DNA of 21,262 nt from an uncultured Hyphomicrobiales bacterium (GTDB lineage Bacteria; Pseudomonadota; Alphaproteobacteria; Rhizobiales; Aestuariivirgaceae). Below the pieces are notes generated by a model. It saw only the letters and a program-made list of their open reading frames with translations, was not told where the DNA came from and ran no database searches. Below are positions 1 through 8,036 of this stretch, in pieces; position 1 is the first letter of the stretch; each line of letters starts with the position of its first letter. The translations under genes and the position numbers were made by a program. The stretch spans positions 1 through 21,262 of the forward strand of contig CAIYXE010000388.1 in assembly GCA_903930095.1 (NCBI GenBank). The letters run 5' to 3'.

Positions 1-420
1 CCTCCCGGCTGCGCGAGGGGCACATTCGTGTCGCCTGCGGCCTATGAGATTTCATCGGTGTCGAGCCTCAAGCGCGAGGTGTTCGGCCCCGTGCTGCATG
101 TGGTGCGCTTCGCAGGGGACCAGCTTGCGGATGTGTGCACGGCGCTGAACGGCACAGGCTTCGGACTGACGCTGGGTGTCCACACGCGGATCGAGCGCAC
201 GGCAGCCGAAATTCGCCGCCGCATGCGGGTGGGAAACATCTATGTGAACCGCAACCAGATCGGTGCGGTGGTGGGCGCGCAGCCCTTTGGTGGGGAGGGC
301 CGGTCAGGCACAGGGCCCAAGGCCGGTGGCCCGCACTACCTGCACCGCTTCGCCACGGAGCGCGTGTGCTCGACCGACACCACGGCCTCGGGCGGCAATG
401 CGGCGCTGATGTCGCTCTAA
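1..420 (+). CDS. putA: PutA, C-terminal part (bifunctional proline dehydrogenase / glutamate semialdehyde dehydrogenase)
   Basis: This is the last 139 codons of a gene that begins before the window; the frame is open from base 1. The product oxidises proline to glutamate in two steps, and this part belongs to the NAD-dependent aldehyde dehydrogenase half. Seen in the sequence: the block KREVFGPVLHVVR, then GNIYVNRNQIGAVVG and QPFGGEGRSGTGPKAGG, which together are typical of PutA rather than of generic aldehyde dehydrogenases. The stop at 418-420 comes about 40 residues after the last motif, a normal PutA ending, so the gene is cut by the window edge and not by mutation. No intrinsic terminator is obvious after it; the accessory patch starts directly downstream. 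Confidence 0.93.
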   Translation, partial: PPGCARGTFVSPAAYEISSVSSLKREVFGPVLHVVRFAGDQLADVCTALNGTGFGLTLGVHTRIERTAAEIRRRMRVGNIYVNRNQIGAVVGAQPFGGEGRSGTGPKAGGPHYLHRFATERVCSTDTTASGGNAALMSL

Positions 421-824
421 CGGACTGTCGAAAAACCTGCAATCAAGTCCTGATTTCGTATTTTGTTTTTGCGGGATCGAGAAGTTGGCGTCGCGGACAT
501 GTTGCGTTGCAGGTGAAATGACGCCGTTCTGACGGCGGTCTTGCGGCCGCGCTTTGACGACAGGAACCCGTTGACCTGCGGCAGGTACAAAAGGGTCATC
601 AGGGAGCGGCGCGCCACATCAGCCTGCTTCAGGTGCTGCCGGTTCATGTAAAAGCCAGAGGTATCTCAGACCGCGGCAATCCCTCTTCCACCGGCGACTT
701 GATCGCACGGCGTGGATGATCCGCCGGAACCCGGTGATCAATTTTCATATATGGGAAAAGCTGCCTTGCCTATTCGTGCTCACCAGACATTGCAGATCAC
801 TCCGTCTTGAAGGGTAAGCTGAAT
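421..824. other. Non-coding stretch between putA and the integrase remnant
   Basis: About 400 bases without a gene I can support. A 76-codon minus-strand frame (417-647) is open but has no recognisable motif and no convincing ribosome binding site. The composition is more mixed than in the core genes, with AT-rich runs near 450-475 and 735-760. Given the integrase remnant that follows, this is probably eroded mobile-element DNA. I could not identify element ends or a target duplication. Confidence 0.4.
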
Positions 825-1127
825 GACATCATAACAGCGCGATCAAATGTTTTCAGCAGCCTGCTTGGCTTCACAGGCGCTTCATCACACAGCGGACGGC
901 TTGCGGCGAACACAAACTGGGCTAGACGAAATTCTTAGGTTGATGGTAGCCTTGGCGACGTTCAATTCTTGGCGGGGCTTTCAGCATTGAGCACGACACA
1001 GCGATACATCGAGGCTGATGCTGGTGCAATGAGGCGGGTTATGGATGTTGTGGGATCAAGTGAACGCTCCTTGCGCTACCGGTTCGAGCCACGAATATCT
1101 TCAAAGTGGAATTCGAAAAGTAACTAG
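825..1127 (+). pseudogene. Tyrosine recombinase (phage-type integrase) remnant, C-terminal catalytic part
   Basis: One reading frame, in phase with base 879, translates into the C-terminal half of a tyrosine recombinase. It shows GFTGASSHSGR at about 864-899, where His (888-890) and Arg (897-899) correspond to the box II H-x-x-R. It then shows DVQFLAGLSALSTTQRYI (957-1010), where the TAC at 1005-1007 encodes the nucleophilic tyrosine, followed by EADAGAMRRV and a stop at 1125-1127. Damage: an in-frame TAG at 936-938, a scrambled stretch between the two boxes, and Leu (978-980) where the family has the His of the 'AGH' box. The N-terminal DNA-binding part and the box I arginine are absent. The left limit is approximate. 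No start codon or ribosome binding site is evident, so this is a dead gene marking a former integrative element. Confidence 0.8.
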
Positions 1128-1195
1128 CCGGTCGAAGCTGGATTGAGTAGATTGATCCATCAATTTTTCATTCACTAACCTTAGGGATCAGCAAG

Positions 1196-2620
1196 ATGCC
1201 GCAGTCCTCCTTGAACTTCATGAGAGCCCTCGCCGGAATTTGCCTTGCGGTCGGTCTGTCTGCATGGGGATTAAGCGCCAGAGCCCAAACGTTACCGCCC
1301 GGCGCACTCTGGACGCCGAATGGCGACAAAATGAGCGTGTGTCAGAACCCATCTTCACAGAAAGCTATCGGCAACTGCTTCTCGGATGTAACTTATCCAG
1401 GTGGTAGTTATCCCACGACAGACGGAGTAAATGTCTATTTTGTTTCTACTACAACAGGAGTCGGGTATAGCTGTCCAGTTTCTCAACTTGGGGGAAGTTG
1501 CAAGAAGATAAGAGTGGGGCCCTTTGGCGGCAACAATTTTTCGTTAACGTCACTCTATGCCTCGGTTGAATATCCTGGTTACACTTGGCATGCTGAAAAT
1601 GAGAACTGTGGAGATTGCAACTACCCACAAAATTTTATTTGGCGGTGTCCGGTAGTTGACTGGCAAGAAGGACAGTCAGGCGCATCTATCGGATGTGAGC
1701 AGATTGATTATTCCGGCAACAGGCGCATTAACGCACTAGTCATTAATAACGGCTGGCTTTATGCGGGTCTGGACAGAGAAGCCAATCGCCCAAACGATAG
1801 CACCGGCCTGATCTGGCGCTGCAGCCCTATGGGAAAGAATGACTGTTCGAACTTTAATACACCATCAAATGGATCCGAAGTATTCGATCTGGCGGCTGGT
1901 GCTGGTTTTTTGTGGGCAGCACTGACGAAGTATGATGGGAAAAACGGTAAGGGCCATCTATGGCGGTGCGACCTGGAAACGCCAGACAGCTGTAATTCAG
2001 CAGCTATTGACGATAACACGGATTTCTACAGCCTTGCATATGACGGGCAAGGCACTCTGTTCTTGGGTACGAAAAATTATTTGGAGTCTTGTGATACGTA
2101 CTATGGCAATTGTAAAACAAAAATAGATAAAACATGGACATCTTGGAAGGAACTCGTAGCGTACTCTGGGGATGTTTTTGGCGTTGCCGAAAAGACCGTA
2201 GACAAGCAAACAGTTCAGGGTACATTCTATGGTGCTCAACAATACAGTCAGGCAGCAGCCCAGAACAAGTTATCGCTTATCTACATACCCTCCGGAGGAG
2301 TGGGGACACTCGGTTCGGCGCGCGTCCAGGTACCACTGACAGGCGTTGCAGCCCAGTTGCGCAAAGTGTGCGAGGGCAACGGAAGTTTGACCACCAAGCT
2401 TACTGTGCGAGGCTTCTATAGCAGAATAGACCGGACAGTAGATCTGTGTAAGACGCGGGATGGACAGCCCCGGGAGTTGACTTTTTCGGCGCTCGACCCT
2501 GGTTGGTACAGCGTATCCGCAAACCTCGGGCGTTACAGTGCAAGCAAGACAATCTATGTGAGGAAAGACATGAAGGTGACAGACGTCAGTCTGAAGCTCC
2601 GGCGGCGTAAGTCGAATTGA
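1196..2620 (+). CDS. Secreted cysteine-pair protein, propeller-like repeats (function unknown)
   Basis: 474 residues. An N-terminal signal peptide is clear: a hydrophobic core at about 10-28 ends in ARAQ, so cleavage is likely near residue 30, giving an exported protein. The mature part contains repeating units in which an aromatic-Arg-Cys or similar start is followed by a second Cys: C93/C102, C151/C167, C209/C217, C258/C266 and C299/C306. Three units begin with the same I/L-W-R-C (148-151, 206-209, 255-258). Units are 40-60 residues apart and separated by strand-like segments such as LYAGLD, FLWAAL and LFLGTK, which suggests a beta-propeller stabilised by small disulfide loops. A separate C-terminal beta domain (about 375-474) has one more pair, C392/C418. 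Base composition is far poorer in G+C than the neighbours (21 of 60 bases at 2101-2160). I cannot name a family. It sits between an integrase remnant and an IS630 remnant, suggesting transfer. Confidence 0.8.
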   Translation: MPQSSLNFMRALAGICLAVGLSAWGLSARAQTLPPGALWTPNGDKMSVCQNPSSQKAIGNCFSDVTYPGGSYPTTDGVNVYFVSTTTGVGYSCPVSQLGGSCKKIRVGPFGGNNFSLTSLYASVEYPGYTWHAENENCGDCNYPQNFIWRCPVVDWQEGQSGASIGCEQIDYSGNRRINALVINNGWLYAGLDREANRPNDSTGLIWRCSPMGKNDCSNFNTPSNGSEVFDLAAGAGFLWAALTKYDGKNGKGHLWRCDLETPDSCNSAAIDDNTDFYSLAYDGQGTLFLGTKNYLESCDTYYGNCKTKIDKTWTSWKELVAYSGDVFGVAEKTVDKQTVQGTFYGAQQYSQAAAQNKLSLIYIPSGGVGTLGSARVQVPLTGVAAQLRKVCEGNGSLTTKLTVRGFYSRIDRTVDLCKTRDGQPRELTFSALDPGWYSVSANLGRYSASKTIYVRKDMKVTDVSLKLRRRKSN

Positions 2621-2630
2621 ACCATCACTC

Positions 2631-3005
2631 GCGTTGCGTTCAGGCGCGCGCGAGGGCCGGGTGATTATCGCGATGTTCCCGGGTACGTTGAGGTTGGTCG
2701 ATGTGTGCCATCCGCCCGGTGGAGAAGATGAACGGCGTGGGCGCCCCTGGCGGCAAGGCGGGAGACACCAATGAGCAGCAGGTGCATGGCCTCAGTTTCG
2801 GCATAAGGCACGGCAATAGCCGCGGCGGTTCCCCGGGGTGGACATGTGGCGCCAAGGAGTTAGGCATTCTCACAGTGCTGATCGGTTGGTTGGCGGGGCC
2901 TTGATCTGCGTTTGCTCCATTGGCGGACGTTGCCATTTTGTGGCCGATACATGCCTCGTCCTGAAACCATATCTCAACCGGCGTTTTCTCTGGCAAGCCA
3001 GTCAT
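2631..3005 (-). pseudogene. IS630-family transposase remnant, frameshifted
   Basis: Reading the minus strand in three frames in turn reconstructs a run of an IS630-type DDE transposase. Segment one ends in VEIWFQDEACIG (EIWFQDEA at 2975-2952), the classic motif with the first catalytic Asp. A shift near 2940 gives segment two, with NVRQWSKRRSRPRQPTDQ, a TAA at 2862-2860 where the family has Tyr (ENA-stop-LLGATCPPRG), then AETEAMHLLL. A further shift near 2715 gives segment three, WHTSTNLNVPGNIAIITRP then APERNA, where family members read PELN. The sequence ends there, before the third catalytic residue (Glu), right beside the stop codon of the secreted-protein gene. At least two frameshifts, one nonsense change and missing ends make it inactive. 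I could not extend it confidently past 3005, and 3006-3239 shows nothing recognisable. Confidence 0.85.
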
Positions 3006-3239
3006 CGGCTCTGATGGCTGTCCTGAGACTGCTTCGCCAAACGTTGAAGTTCCCGGGCCGAAAAATCCGTCCGCAAGGGTACTTCTGATGGCAAGGCGCG
3101 AATCCTCCCCGCGCCCGCGGAATCAAAATTCCAACTTCAGGGGAATCTCCCGTGAGCCAGACCCAATAGGCTTTGGCATAAAGCCGTCATAAGATTTCCT
3201 TTGGACCGCCCACCCCTTTCGGAGCGCGGCGGCAGGAGG

Positions 3240-3629
3240 TCATCGCCGCGCGTTGTCATTGTCGCGGAAGCCGCCGTTGTCGCCGTCGGTGACGGTGCCC
3301 TTGCCGTCTTCAACGCCGTCACGCATCCAGGTGACGTTGCCGTTCTCGACCCGGCCATGCCAGCAGGACTCGGTGGGGTTCGTGCTATAGGAAACGCAGA
3401 GACAGTCATTGTCGTCGATCCGCCAATTGCCGGTATAGTCCTTGCCCTTCACCGTGCCGTCGGGGGCGTAGTATTCGGTGTAATTGCCCGAACCTTTCAT
3501 GTTGCCCTGGATGGTTTTGCCGGAGACCGCAGGACCGAGATCAGCATCGCTCATGTGATCGCCGTCGCGGGCGAGGGCGGGGCTGGCCGCCAGTGCAACA
3601 ATGGACGCCACTGCGAGGATTCTCTTCAT
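3240..3629 (-). CDS. Small secreted protein, possible DUF995-like fold, function unknown
   Basis: 129 residues starting at the ATG at 3629, chosen because an AAAGGAG ribosome binding site lies seven bases upstream and because the signal peptide MKRILAVASIVALAASPALA then starts at residue 1. An upstream ATG at 3659 would add ten residues ahead of it. The mature part has the pattern SGKTIQGN, TEYYAPDGTVKGK, YTGNWRI, CLCVSY and CWHGRVENGNVTW, with Cys76, Cys78 and Cys89. This 'YYAPDGTVRG...GKW' layout occurs in small periplasmic proteins of alphaproteobacteria, often labelled hypothetical or DUF995-like; that link is from memory and not certain. The tail is Asp/Asn-rich. It lies 78 bases downstream of dinB on the same strand but has its own ribosome binding site. 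Confidence 0.75.
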   Translation of the reverse strand: MKRILAVASIVALAASPALARDGDHMSDADLGPAVSGKTIQGNMKGSGNYTEYYAPDGTVKGKDYTGNWRIDDNDCLCVSYSTNPTESCWHGRVENGNVTWMRDGVEDGKGTVTDGDNGGFRDNDNARR

Positions 3630-3707
3630 GGTGTGCTCCTTTGAGGCAGGTTCATTCACGACCGAGCATACCTTTGGTTGCGCGATTTGGCAGTACAGCG
3701 ACGGACT

Positions 3708-4988
3708 TCAGTCCTCCTCGCCGAAGCCGATGCCGCGCGCCACGGCGGTGTGGCCGAATTTGTTGCGGATCTTGTCGACGGCGAGTTCGGCCTTGGCGCG
3801 GGCGGCGGTCGTCAGGTCCAGGGTTTCGGTTTCCTGCTCGGGGCTCGCCTCCGTAAGGCCTGTGATGCCGACGCCGATGAGGCGGAAGGCGGTGCCCGTC
3901 GCCTCACGGCCAAGCAAGGGCAGTGCTGCGTCATAGATGCGCGAGGCAAGGAGCGTGGGATCGGCAAGCGAGACGTTGCGGGTGCGCGTCTTGAAGTCCG
4001 CGGTCTTGAGCTTCAGCACCACGGTGTGGCCGGCAACACCTTCCGCCTTGGCGCGGCGGGAGACTTTCTCCGCCAATGGCCACAGGATGCGCTCGAGTTC
4101 AGCGCGCTCCTTGATGTCTGTGTTGAATGTGGTTTCCGCACTGATCGACTTCGAATGATCCTCAGTCGAGACGATGCGTGCGTCCTCGCCGCGGGAGAGG
4201 TGATAGAGCCTCGCACCCATGCTGCCGAAGCGGCGCATGAGGTCGATCTTCTCCATCTGCTGCAACTGGCCGATCATGGTGATGCCGCCCTTCGCGAGTT
4301 CCTCCTGCATGGCCTTGCCGACGCCCCAGATGAAGCCCACGGGCTTGGCGGCAAGAAAGCCCAGCGTTTCGGCGCGGCCCAGCACGGAAAAGCCGCGCGG
4401 CTTCTCGAGATCGGAGGCGAGCTTGGCCAGGAACTTGTTGTGGGAGAGGCCAGCTGAGGCGGTGATGCCGGCCTTTTGCGTGATGCGTGCAAGAAGACGG
4501 GCCAGTGTCAGCGCGGGACTCATGCCATGGACACGCGCAGTGCCGGTGAGATCGAGAAAGGCTTCATCGATCGAGAGTGGTTCGACCAGCGGGGTGACTT
4601 CAAGCATCATCTCCCGCACCAGCTTTCCGGCTTCCGCATATTTCGCCATGTCAGGCTTGATGACGACGGCCTCCGGGCAGAGCTTGAGCGCCTTGAACAT
4701 GGGCATGGCCGATTTCACGCCATGGATGCGCGCGATGTAGCAGGCTGTGGAGACGACGCCCCGCGTTCCGCCGCCGATGATCACCGGCCTGTCGGCGAGT
4801 TCCGGCCTGTCGCGCTTCTCGACAGCGGCATAGAACGCGTCGCAGTCGATATGGGCGATGGACAGCGCGTGAAGCTCCGGATGCCGGAGAAGGCGCGGGC
4901 TGCCGCAGGAACGGCAACGCTGCGCCTCGCCCCGGACGAGTGAAAGGCAGTCGCGGCAGAACCCCGCTGTTTCAGCGCCGTCATGCAT
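3708..4988 (-). CDS. dinB: DNA polymerase IV (Y-family) with N-terminal zinc-binding module
   Basis: 426 residues. A low-fidelity translesion polymerase. Catalytic residues are visible: Asp48 in HIDCDAF and Asp141-Glu142 in LSIDEAFLD; Tyr53 holds the usual steric-gate position. [16 protein letters not shown] and [10 protein letters not shown] are palm and thumb signatures, and the C-terminal little-finger region (about 280-410) is complete. The first 30 residues carry C11-x2-C14 and C25-x2-C28, a small zinc-ribbon-like module ahead of the usual DinB start. This extension is seen in rhizobial DinB proteins, so it supports the ATG at 4988 even though no clear ribosome binding site precedes it. 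The C-terminus ends GIGFGEED without an obvious beta-clamp pentapeptide after it. It lies 103 bases behind the HAD gene on the same strand. Confidence 0.93.
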   Translation of the reverse strand: MHDGAETAGFCRDCLSLVRGEAQRCRSCGSPRLLRHPELHALSIAHIDCDAFYAAVEKRDRPELADRPVIIGGGTRGVVSTACYIARIHGVKSAMPMFKALKLCPEAVVIKPDMAKYAEAGKLVREMMLEVTPLVEPLSIDEAFLDLTGTARVHGMSPALTLARLLARITQKAGITASAGLSHNKFLAKLASDLEKPRGFSVLGRAETLGFLAAKPVGFIWGVGKAMQEELAKGGITMIGQLQQMEKIDLMRRFGSMGARLYHLSRGEDARIVSTEDHSKSISAETTFNTDIKERAELERILWPLAEKVSRRAKAEGVAGHTVVLKLKTADFKTRTRNVSLADPTLLASRIYDAALPLLGREATGTAFRLIGVGITGLTEASPEQETETLDLTTAARAKAELAVDKIRNKFGHTAVARGIGFGEED

Positions 4989-5091
4989 GTCAGGGAGTGT
5001 AGCGCAGGCAGATCAAAAGGGGAACACCGGACCGCGTGATCATGGCTGATGGGCTGGGAATTCTCCGCCCCCGACCCTTAAGCGCCCGGCA

Positions 5092-5745
5092 TCACGCCCC
5101 GATCAGCGCCATGACGTGCGGCCTCGCCTCATCCCACCGGCCTGTGCGCAGCGATACATAGTCGAGCGGCGCGATGTGCCGCGCGAAGCGCTGGTCATGG
5201 AGGAAGTGGATGAGGTGAACCTCCGGGGCGTGTTCATAAGCCGATGAGATGAAATTCGGGCTGTCATCGATGAAGACGGCGTCACGGCGGCCGGCGCGGC
5301 GGAGAAGGTCGCTGATCGCCGGGCCCTTGGGGCCGGAATTGGTGACAACCGGGAAGGGCAGGCCATGGTCTGCGAGGTTCTCGCGGCGGTGCTCGCCTGC
5401 CGAATGGGGAAGATTGGTGAGCAGCACCACATCGGCCGCCTCGCCGATGTGAAGCAGCGACTCGACGGCGCCGTCGATTGTCTCCATGTGGCGGGTGCGC
5501 TCGTCGAAGAACCGGTTGATGAGATCGGACACTCGCTGATCCTCGGCGGGCTGACCGGTGTCGCGGCACCTGACATTGCCGTTGAGCGCGAAGCTCGCCG
5601 TGTCGAGCCACAGGTTCTCCAGCGCGATGAGGCGCTCGAAGTCACGCGTGAAATGCACGATCACCTCATCGACATCGCAGATGACGAGGGGGCGGCCGGT
5701 GAAAGTCAGGCATTCAAGCTGACCGAGGGTGATGTCAGAAATCAA
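5092..5745 (-). CDS. HAD-superfamily hydrolase (predicted phosphatase)
   Basis: 217 residues. The four HAD motifs are present: motif I ICDVDEVIV with Asp24 and Asp26, motif II LLTN with Thr110, motif III Lys140 in NSGPKGPA, and motif IV VFIDDSPN with Asp160 and Asp161. This fits a soluble cytoplasmic phosphatase of the HAD fold; the substrate cannot be read from the sequence. Its ATG lies inside the last codons of the DUF3572 gene (overlap of 11 bases), so the two are probably translationally coupled in one transcript. About 35 residues (roughly 40-90) between motifs I and II form a small helical cap. Confidence 0.85.
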   Translation of the reverse strand: MISDITLGQLECLTFTGRPLVICDVDEVIVHFTRDFERLIALENLWLDTASFALNGNVRCRDTGQPAEDQRVSDLINRFFDERTRHMETIDGAVESLLHIGEAADVVLLTNLPHSAGEHRRENLADHGLPFPVVTNSGPKGPAISDLLRRAGRRDAVFIDDSPNFISSAYEHAPEVHLIHFLHDQRFARHIAPLDYVSLRTGRWDEARPHVMALIGA

Positions 5746-6028
5746 TTGCGGCTCCAGGAAGCTTTCGGCGTAGCTGGCCGATGCGTTCCGGCTTCAGGCC
5801 ATGTTCCTCGGCAAAGATCAAGAGCAGGGAATCATCCGCCAACAGGTGATCGAGGACGCCCCCGAGGAAGGCGGGGTCTTCGGCGGAGGCGCGAATATCC
5901 CCGATCCCGAGGCCCGACAGATCCATGAAGCGTGACAGCCGCTCCGGATCCGTGGCCAGAAAGCTAAGCGCTTTCAGGGCGATGACCTCGGCGTCTTCGG
6001 TAGATTCTGTTATTTTTGGGCGCATCAT
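5735..6028 (-). CDS. DUF3572 family protein
   Basis: 97 residues, helical, no signal peptide and no membrane segment. The pattern EVIALKALSFLATDPERLSRFM, then LSGLGIGDIRASAEDPAFLGGVLDHLLADDSLLL and FAEEHGL, is typical of DUF3572 proteins of alphaproteobacteria (residue runs are quoted in part in this order: ALKALSFLA, LSGLGIGDIR, FLGGVLDHLL). Function is unknown. It is transcribed divergently from divK, an arrangement I recall as common in Hyphomicrobiales, and overlaps the HAD gene behind it. Two ATG codons stand in tandem at 6028 and 6025; no strong ribosome binding site is visible, so the exact start is open between them. Confidence 0.85.
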   Translation of the reverse strand: MMRPKITESTEDAEVIALKALSFLATDPERLSRFMDLSGLGIGDIRASAEDPAFLGGVLDHLLADDSLLLIFAEEHGLKPERIGQLRRKLPGAAIDF

Positions 6029-6039
6029 GGAAAACCCAG

Positions 6040-6095
6040 TTAACCACCTCTGAACCTCGTTGAACAGCGCCCCGGTTTGGTTAAGCTGTTGGTTA
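6040..6095. promoter_or_regulatory. Cluster of CtrA-like half-sites between DUF3572 and divK
   Basis: The divergent spacer holds three copies of a TTAACC-type word: TTAACCAC at 6040-6047 (plus), and on the minus strand TTAACCAA at 6084-6077 and GTAACCAA at 6094-6087 region, the last two forming a direct repeat with a 12-base pitch. The cell-cycle regulator CtrA binds TTAA-N7-TTAA and the half-site TTAACCAT, and divK is a known CtrA-regulated gene in Caulobacter and Brucella. The match is imperfect: no full TTAA-N7-TTAA is present. This is a candidate only. Confidence 0.35.
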
Positions 6096-6238
6096 CCGGC
6101 CAGGCCCAGAGTTTCCCCGAGACCGGGAATCGGGGCGCTGCCGGCATGATCCGGTGGGCCAGCAGGGGCCGCAGCCAGATGAGTGTGAACATGTCAGTGT
6201 CGGCAGGACCGATGCGAACCCCAGATATGGTGCCGGCC

Positions 6239-6613
6239 ATGCCAAAACGCGTCATGGTCGTCGAGGACAATGAGTTGAACATGAAGTTGTTCAACGACCT
6301 TCTCGAGGCCAACGGCTATGAGGTGATCCAGACGCGCGACGGGTTGTCGGCGCTCGAACTGGCGCGCAAGCACAAGCCGGACCTGATCCTGATGGACATC
6401 CAGCTTCCCGAAGTTTCGGGGATCGAGGTGACGAAGTGGCTGAAGGAGGACGACGAGCTCCGCCGCATTCCTGTCATCGCGGTGACGGCCTTCGCCATGA
6501 AGGGTGACGAGCAGAAGATAAGGGAGGGCGGCTGCGAGGCCTACATCTCCAAACCCATTTCCGTCCTGAGCTTCCTCCAGACCATCGACGGATACCTGAA
6601 GAAGACGTCATGA
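6239..6613 (+). CDS. divK: DivK, single-domain response regulator
   Basis: 124 residues from the ATG at 6239, which matches the known DivK N-terminus ([17 protein letters not shown]); the frame is open further upstream but that part is not family-like. It is a single receiver domain that carries cell-cycle signals from the DivJ/PleC kinases to the DivL-CckA-CtrA branch. Phosphorylation site Asp53 in [11 protein letters not shown], acidic pocket Glu9-Asp10, and Lys105 in AYISKPIS are all present. The stretch TAFAMKGDE followed by [13 protein letters not shown] is characteristic of DivK. No good ribosome binding site precedes the start. It overlaps pleD by four bases (ATGA), so both are read from one message; the upstream spacer has CtrA-like half-sites. 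Confidence 0.95.
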   Translation: MPKRVMVVEDNELNMKLFNDLLEANGYEVIQTRDGLSALELARKHKPDLILMDIQLPEVSGIEVTKWLKEDDELRRIPVIAVTAFAMKGDEQKIREGGCEAYISKPISVLSFLQTIDGYLKKTS

Positions 6614-7971
6614 CGGCGCGCGTCCTCGTCGTCGACGACGTTCTCGCCAATGTGCGGCTGCTCGAGGCCAAGCTTTCGGCGGAGTATTTCGACGTCGTGA
6701 CCGCCATGAACGGTGTCGATGCGCTCGATGCGGTGAGCCGCACGAAGCCCGACATCGTGCTGCTTGACGTGATGATGCCGGGGCTCGACGGCATCGAGGT
6801 CTGCCGCCGCATCAAGGCGAACCCGGCGACCCAGCATGTGCCGGTGATCATGGTGACGGCGCTCGACCAGCCGGAGGACAGGGTGCGCGGCCTCGAGGCA
6901 GGTGCTGACGACTTCCTGACCAAGCCCGTGAACGATGTTGCGCTGTTCTGCCGGGTGAAGAGCCTCGTCCGCCTGAAGATGCTGACGGATGAGCTGAGGA
7001 GCCGCACCAGCGGCGACCCGTTGCGAATTCTCCAGTCCGAGCTTGCCGAGGCGGACAAGGCGCCCGCGAACATTCTCGTTGTCGACAATGGCGCCACGCT
7101 GGGAGAGCGCATCCGCAACGCGCTTGCGGGGCTGCACAAGGTGAGTGTCGCCCAGACCCCGCAGGAGGCGCTGGAGGCCTTCGGCGGGCCTCCGGTCGAA
7201 CTCGTCATCGTCAACCTCGACATGGAGGGCGTCGACGCGCTGCGCGTCTGTTCGCAGCTGAAGTCGGTGGAACAGACGCGGCAGACGCCGATCCTGATCA
7301 TCGTTGATCCGGAGGATCGTCCGCGGCTGCTCCGTGCCCTCGACCTGGGCGTCAACGACTACCTCATGCGGCCGGTCGACCGGCAGGAGCTTCTCGCCCG
7401 CGTTTCCACCCAGATCCGCCGCTACCGCTATACCGAGCGCCTGAGAACCAGCGTGCGCGCCTCGATGGAGATGGCCATCACCGACGCGCTGACCGGCCTC
7501 TACAACCGGCGCTATCTCGAGACCCATCTCGCCGAGGTGATCACCCATGCCGTGAACCGCGGCCGGCTCGTATCGGTGCTGACGCTCGATGTGGATTTCT
7601 TCAAATCCGTGAACGACACCTACGGCCATGACGCGGGCGACAGGGTGCTGCAGGAGTTGGCTGGCCGGCTGCGCGCCATCATCCGCAATTCGGACCTTGC
7701 CTGCCGCACCGGCGGGGAGGAATTCGTGGTCGTGCTGCCCGGAACCGATCTCCACACCGCCGAGCGGGTGGGCGAGAGGGTGCGCAAGATGGTGGCCGCC
7801 AAGCCCTTTCTCGCCGCGCCGGGCTGCCATCTGAGCGTGACCATCTCGCTGGGCGTCGCCAGCCTTCTCAATGTCGATGATACGCCCGAGGACCTGCTCA
7901 AGCGGGCTGACCGGGCGCTCTACCGCGCCAAGCGCGAGGGCCGCAACCGGGTGAGCCTCTCTGCCGCATGA
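6610..7971 (+). CDS. pleD: PleD, response regulator with diguanylate cyclase output
   Basis: 453 residues: receiver domain 1 (about 1-120) with phospho-acceptor Asp53 and Lys105; receiver domain 2 (about 153-272), a dimerisation adaptor in which the usual lysine is replaced (MRPVD, Arg254); and a GGDEF domain (about 285-450). The active-site loop reads GGEEF (368-372) and the inhibitory site RNSD (359-362), the same numbering as Caulobacter PleD, so the enzyme should make cyclic di-GMP and be feedback-inhibited by it. Family role: polar localisation and swarmer-to-stalked type transitions. It starts in the ATGA overlap with divK. No ribosomal protein L33 gene follows, although rpmG is often found there in relatives. 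Confidence 0.95.
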   Translation: MTARVLVVDDVLANVRLLEAKLSAEYFDVVTAMNGVDALDAVSRTKPDIVLLDVMMPGLDGIEVCRRIKANPATQHVPVIMVTALDQPEDRVRGLEAGADDFLTKPVNDVALFCRVKSLVRLKMLTDELRSRTSGDPLRILQSELAEADKAPANILVVDNGATLGERIRNALAGLHKVSVAQTPQEALEAFGGPPVELVIVNLDMEGVDALRVCSQLKSVEQTRQTPILIIVDPEDRPRLLRALDLGVNDYLMRPVDRQELLARVSTQIRRYRYTERLRTSVRASMEMAITDALTGLYNRRYLETHLAEVITHAVNRGRLVSVLTLDVDFFKSVNDTYGHDAGDRVLQELAGRLRAIIRNSDLACRTGGEEFVVVLPGTDLHTAERVGERVRKMVAAKPFLAAPGCHLSVTISLGVASLLNVDDTPEDLLKRADRALYRAKREGRNRVSLSAA

Positions 7972-8036
7972 GGGCTTTTTCCGACGGCCCCACTCGGCAA
8001 TTGCGCCGCTGCGGAACTCTGTTGTAGACCCGGAGC

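Noticed and set aside
417..647. Open minus-strand frame of 76 codons after putA, ending in GFSTVR
   Set aside because: No motif, no ribosome binding site and no family I recognise. It might be the tail of an insertion-sequence transposase, but I cannot support that.
3708..4988. The zinc-module extension of DinB as a new fusion
   Set aside because: The same cysteine-pair N-terminus is known in rhizobial DinB proteins, so it is a family trait.
6610..7971. GGEEF instead of GGDEF and an altered second receiver domain in PleD as loss of function
   Set aside because: Both are normal for PleD, and GGEEF is catalytically active.
7972..8036. Possible terminator after pleD (GGGC, T-run, GGCCC)
   Set aside because: The stem is too short and the T-run falls inside the loop, so it does not fit an intrinsic terminator.
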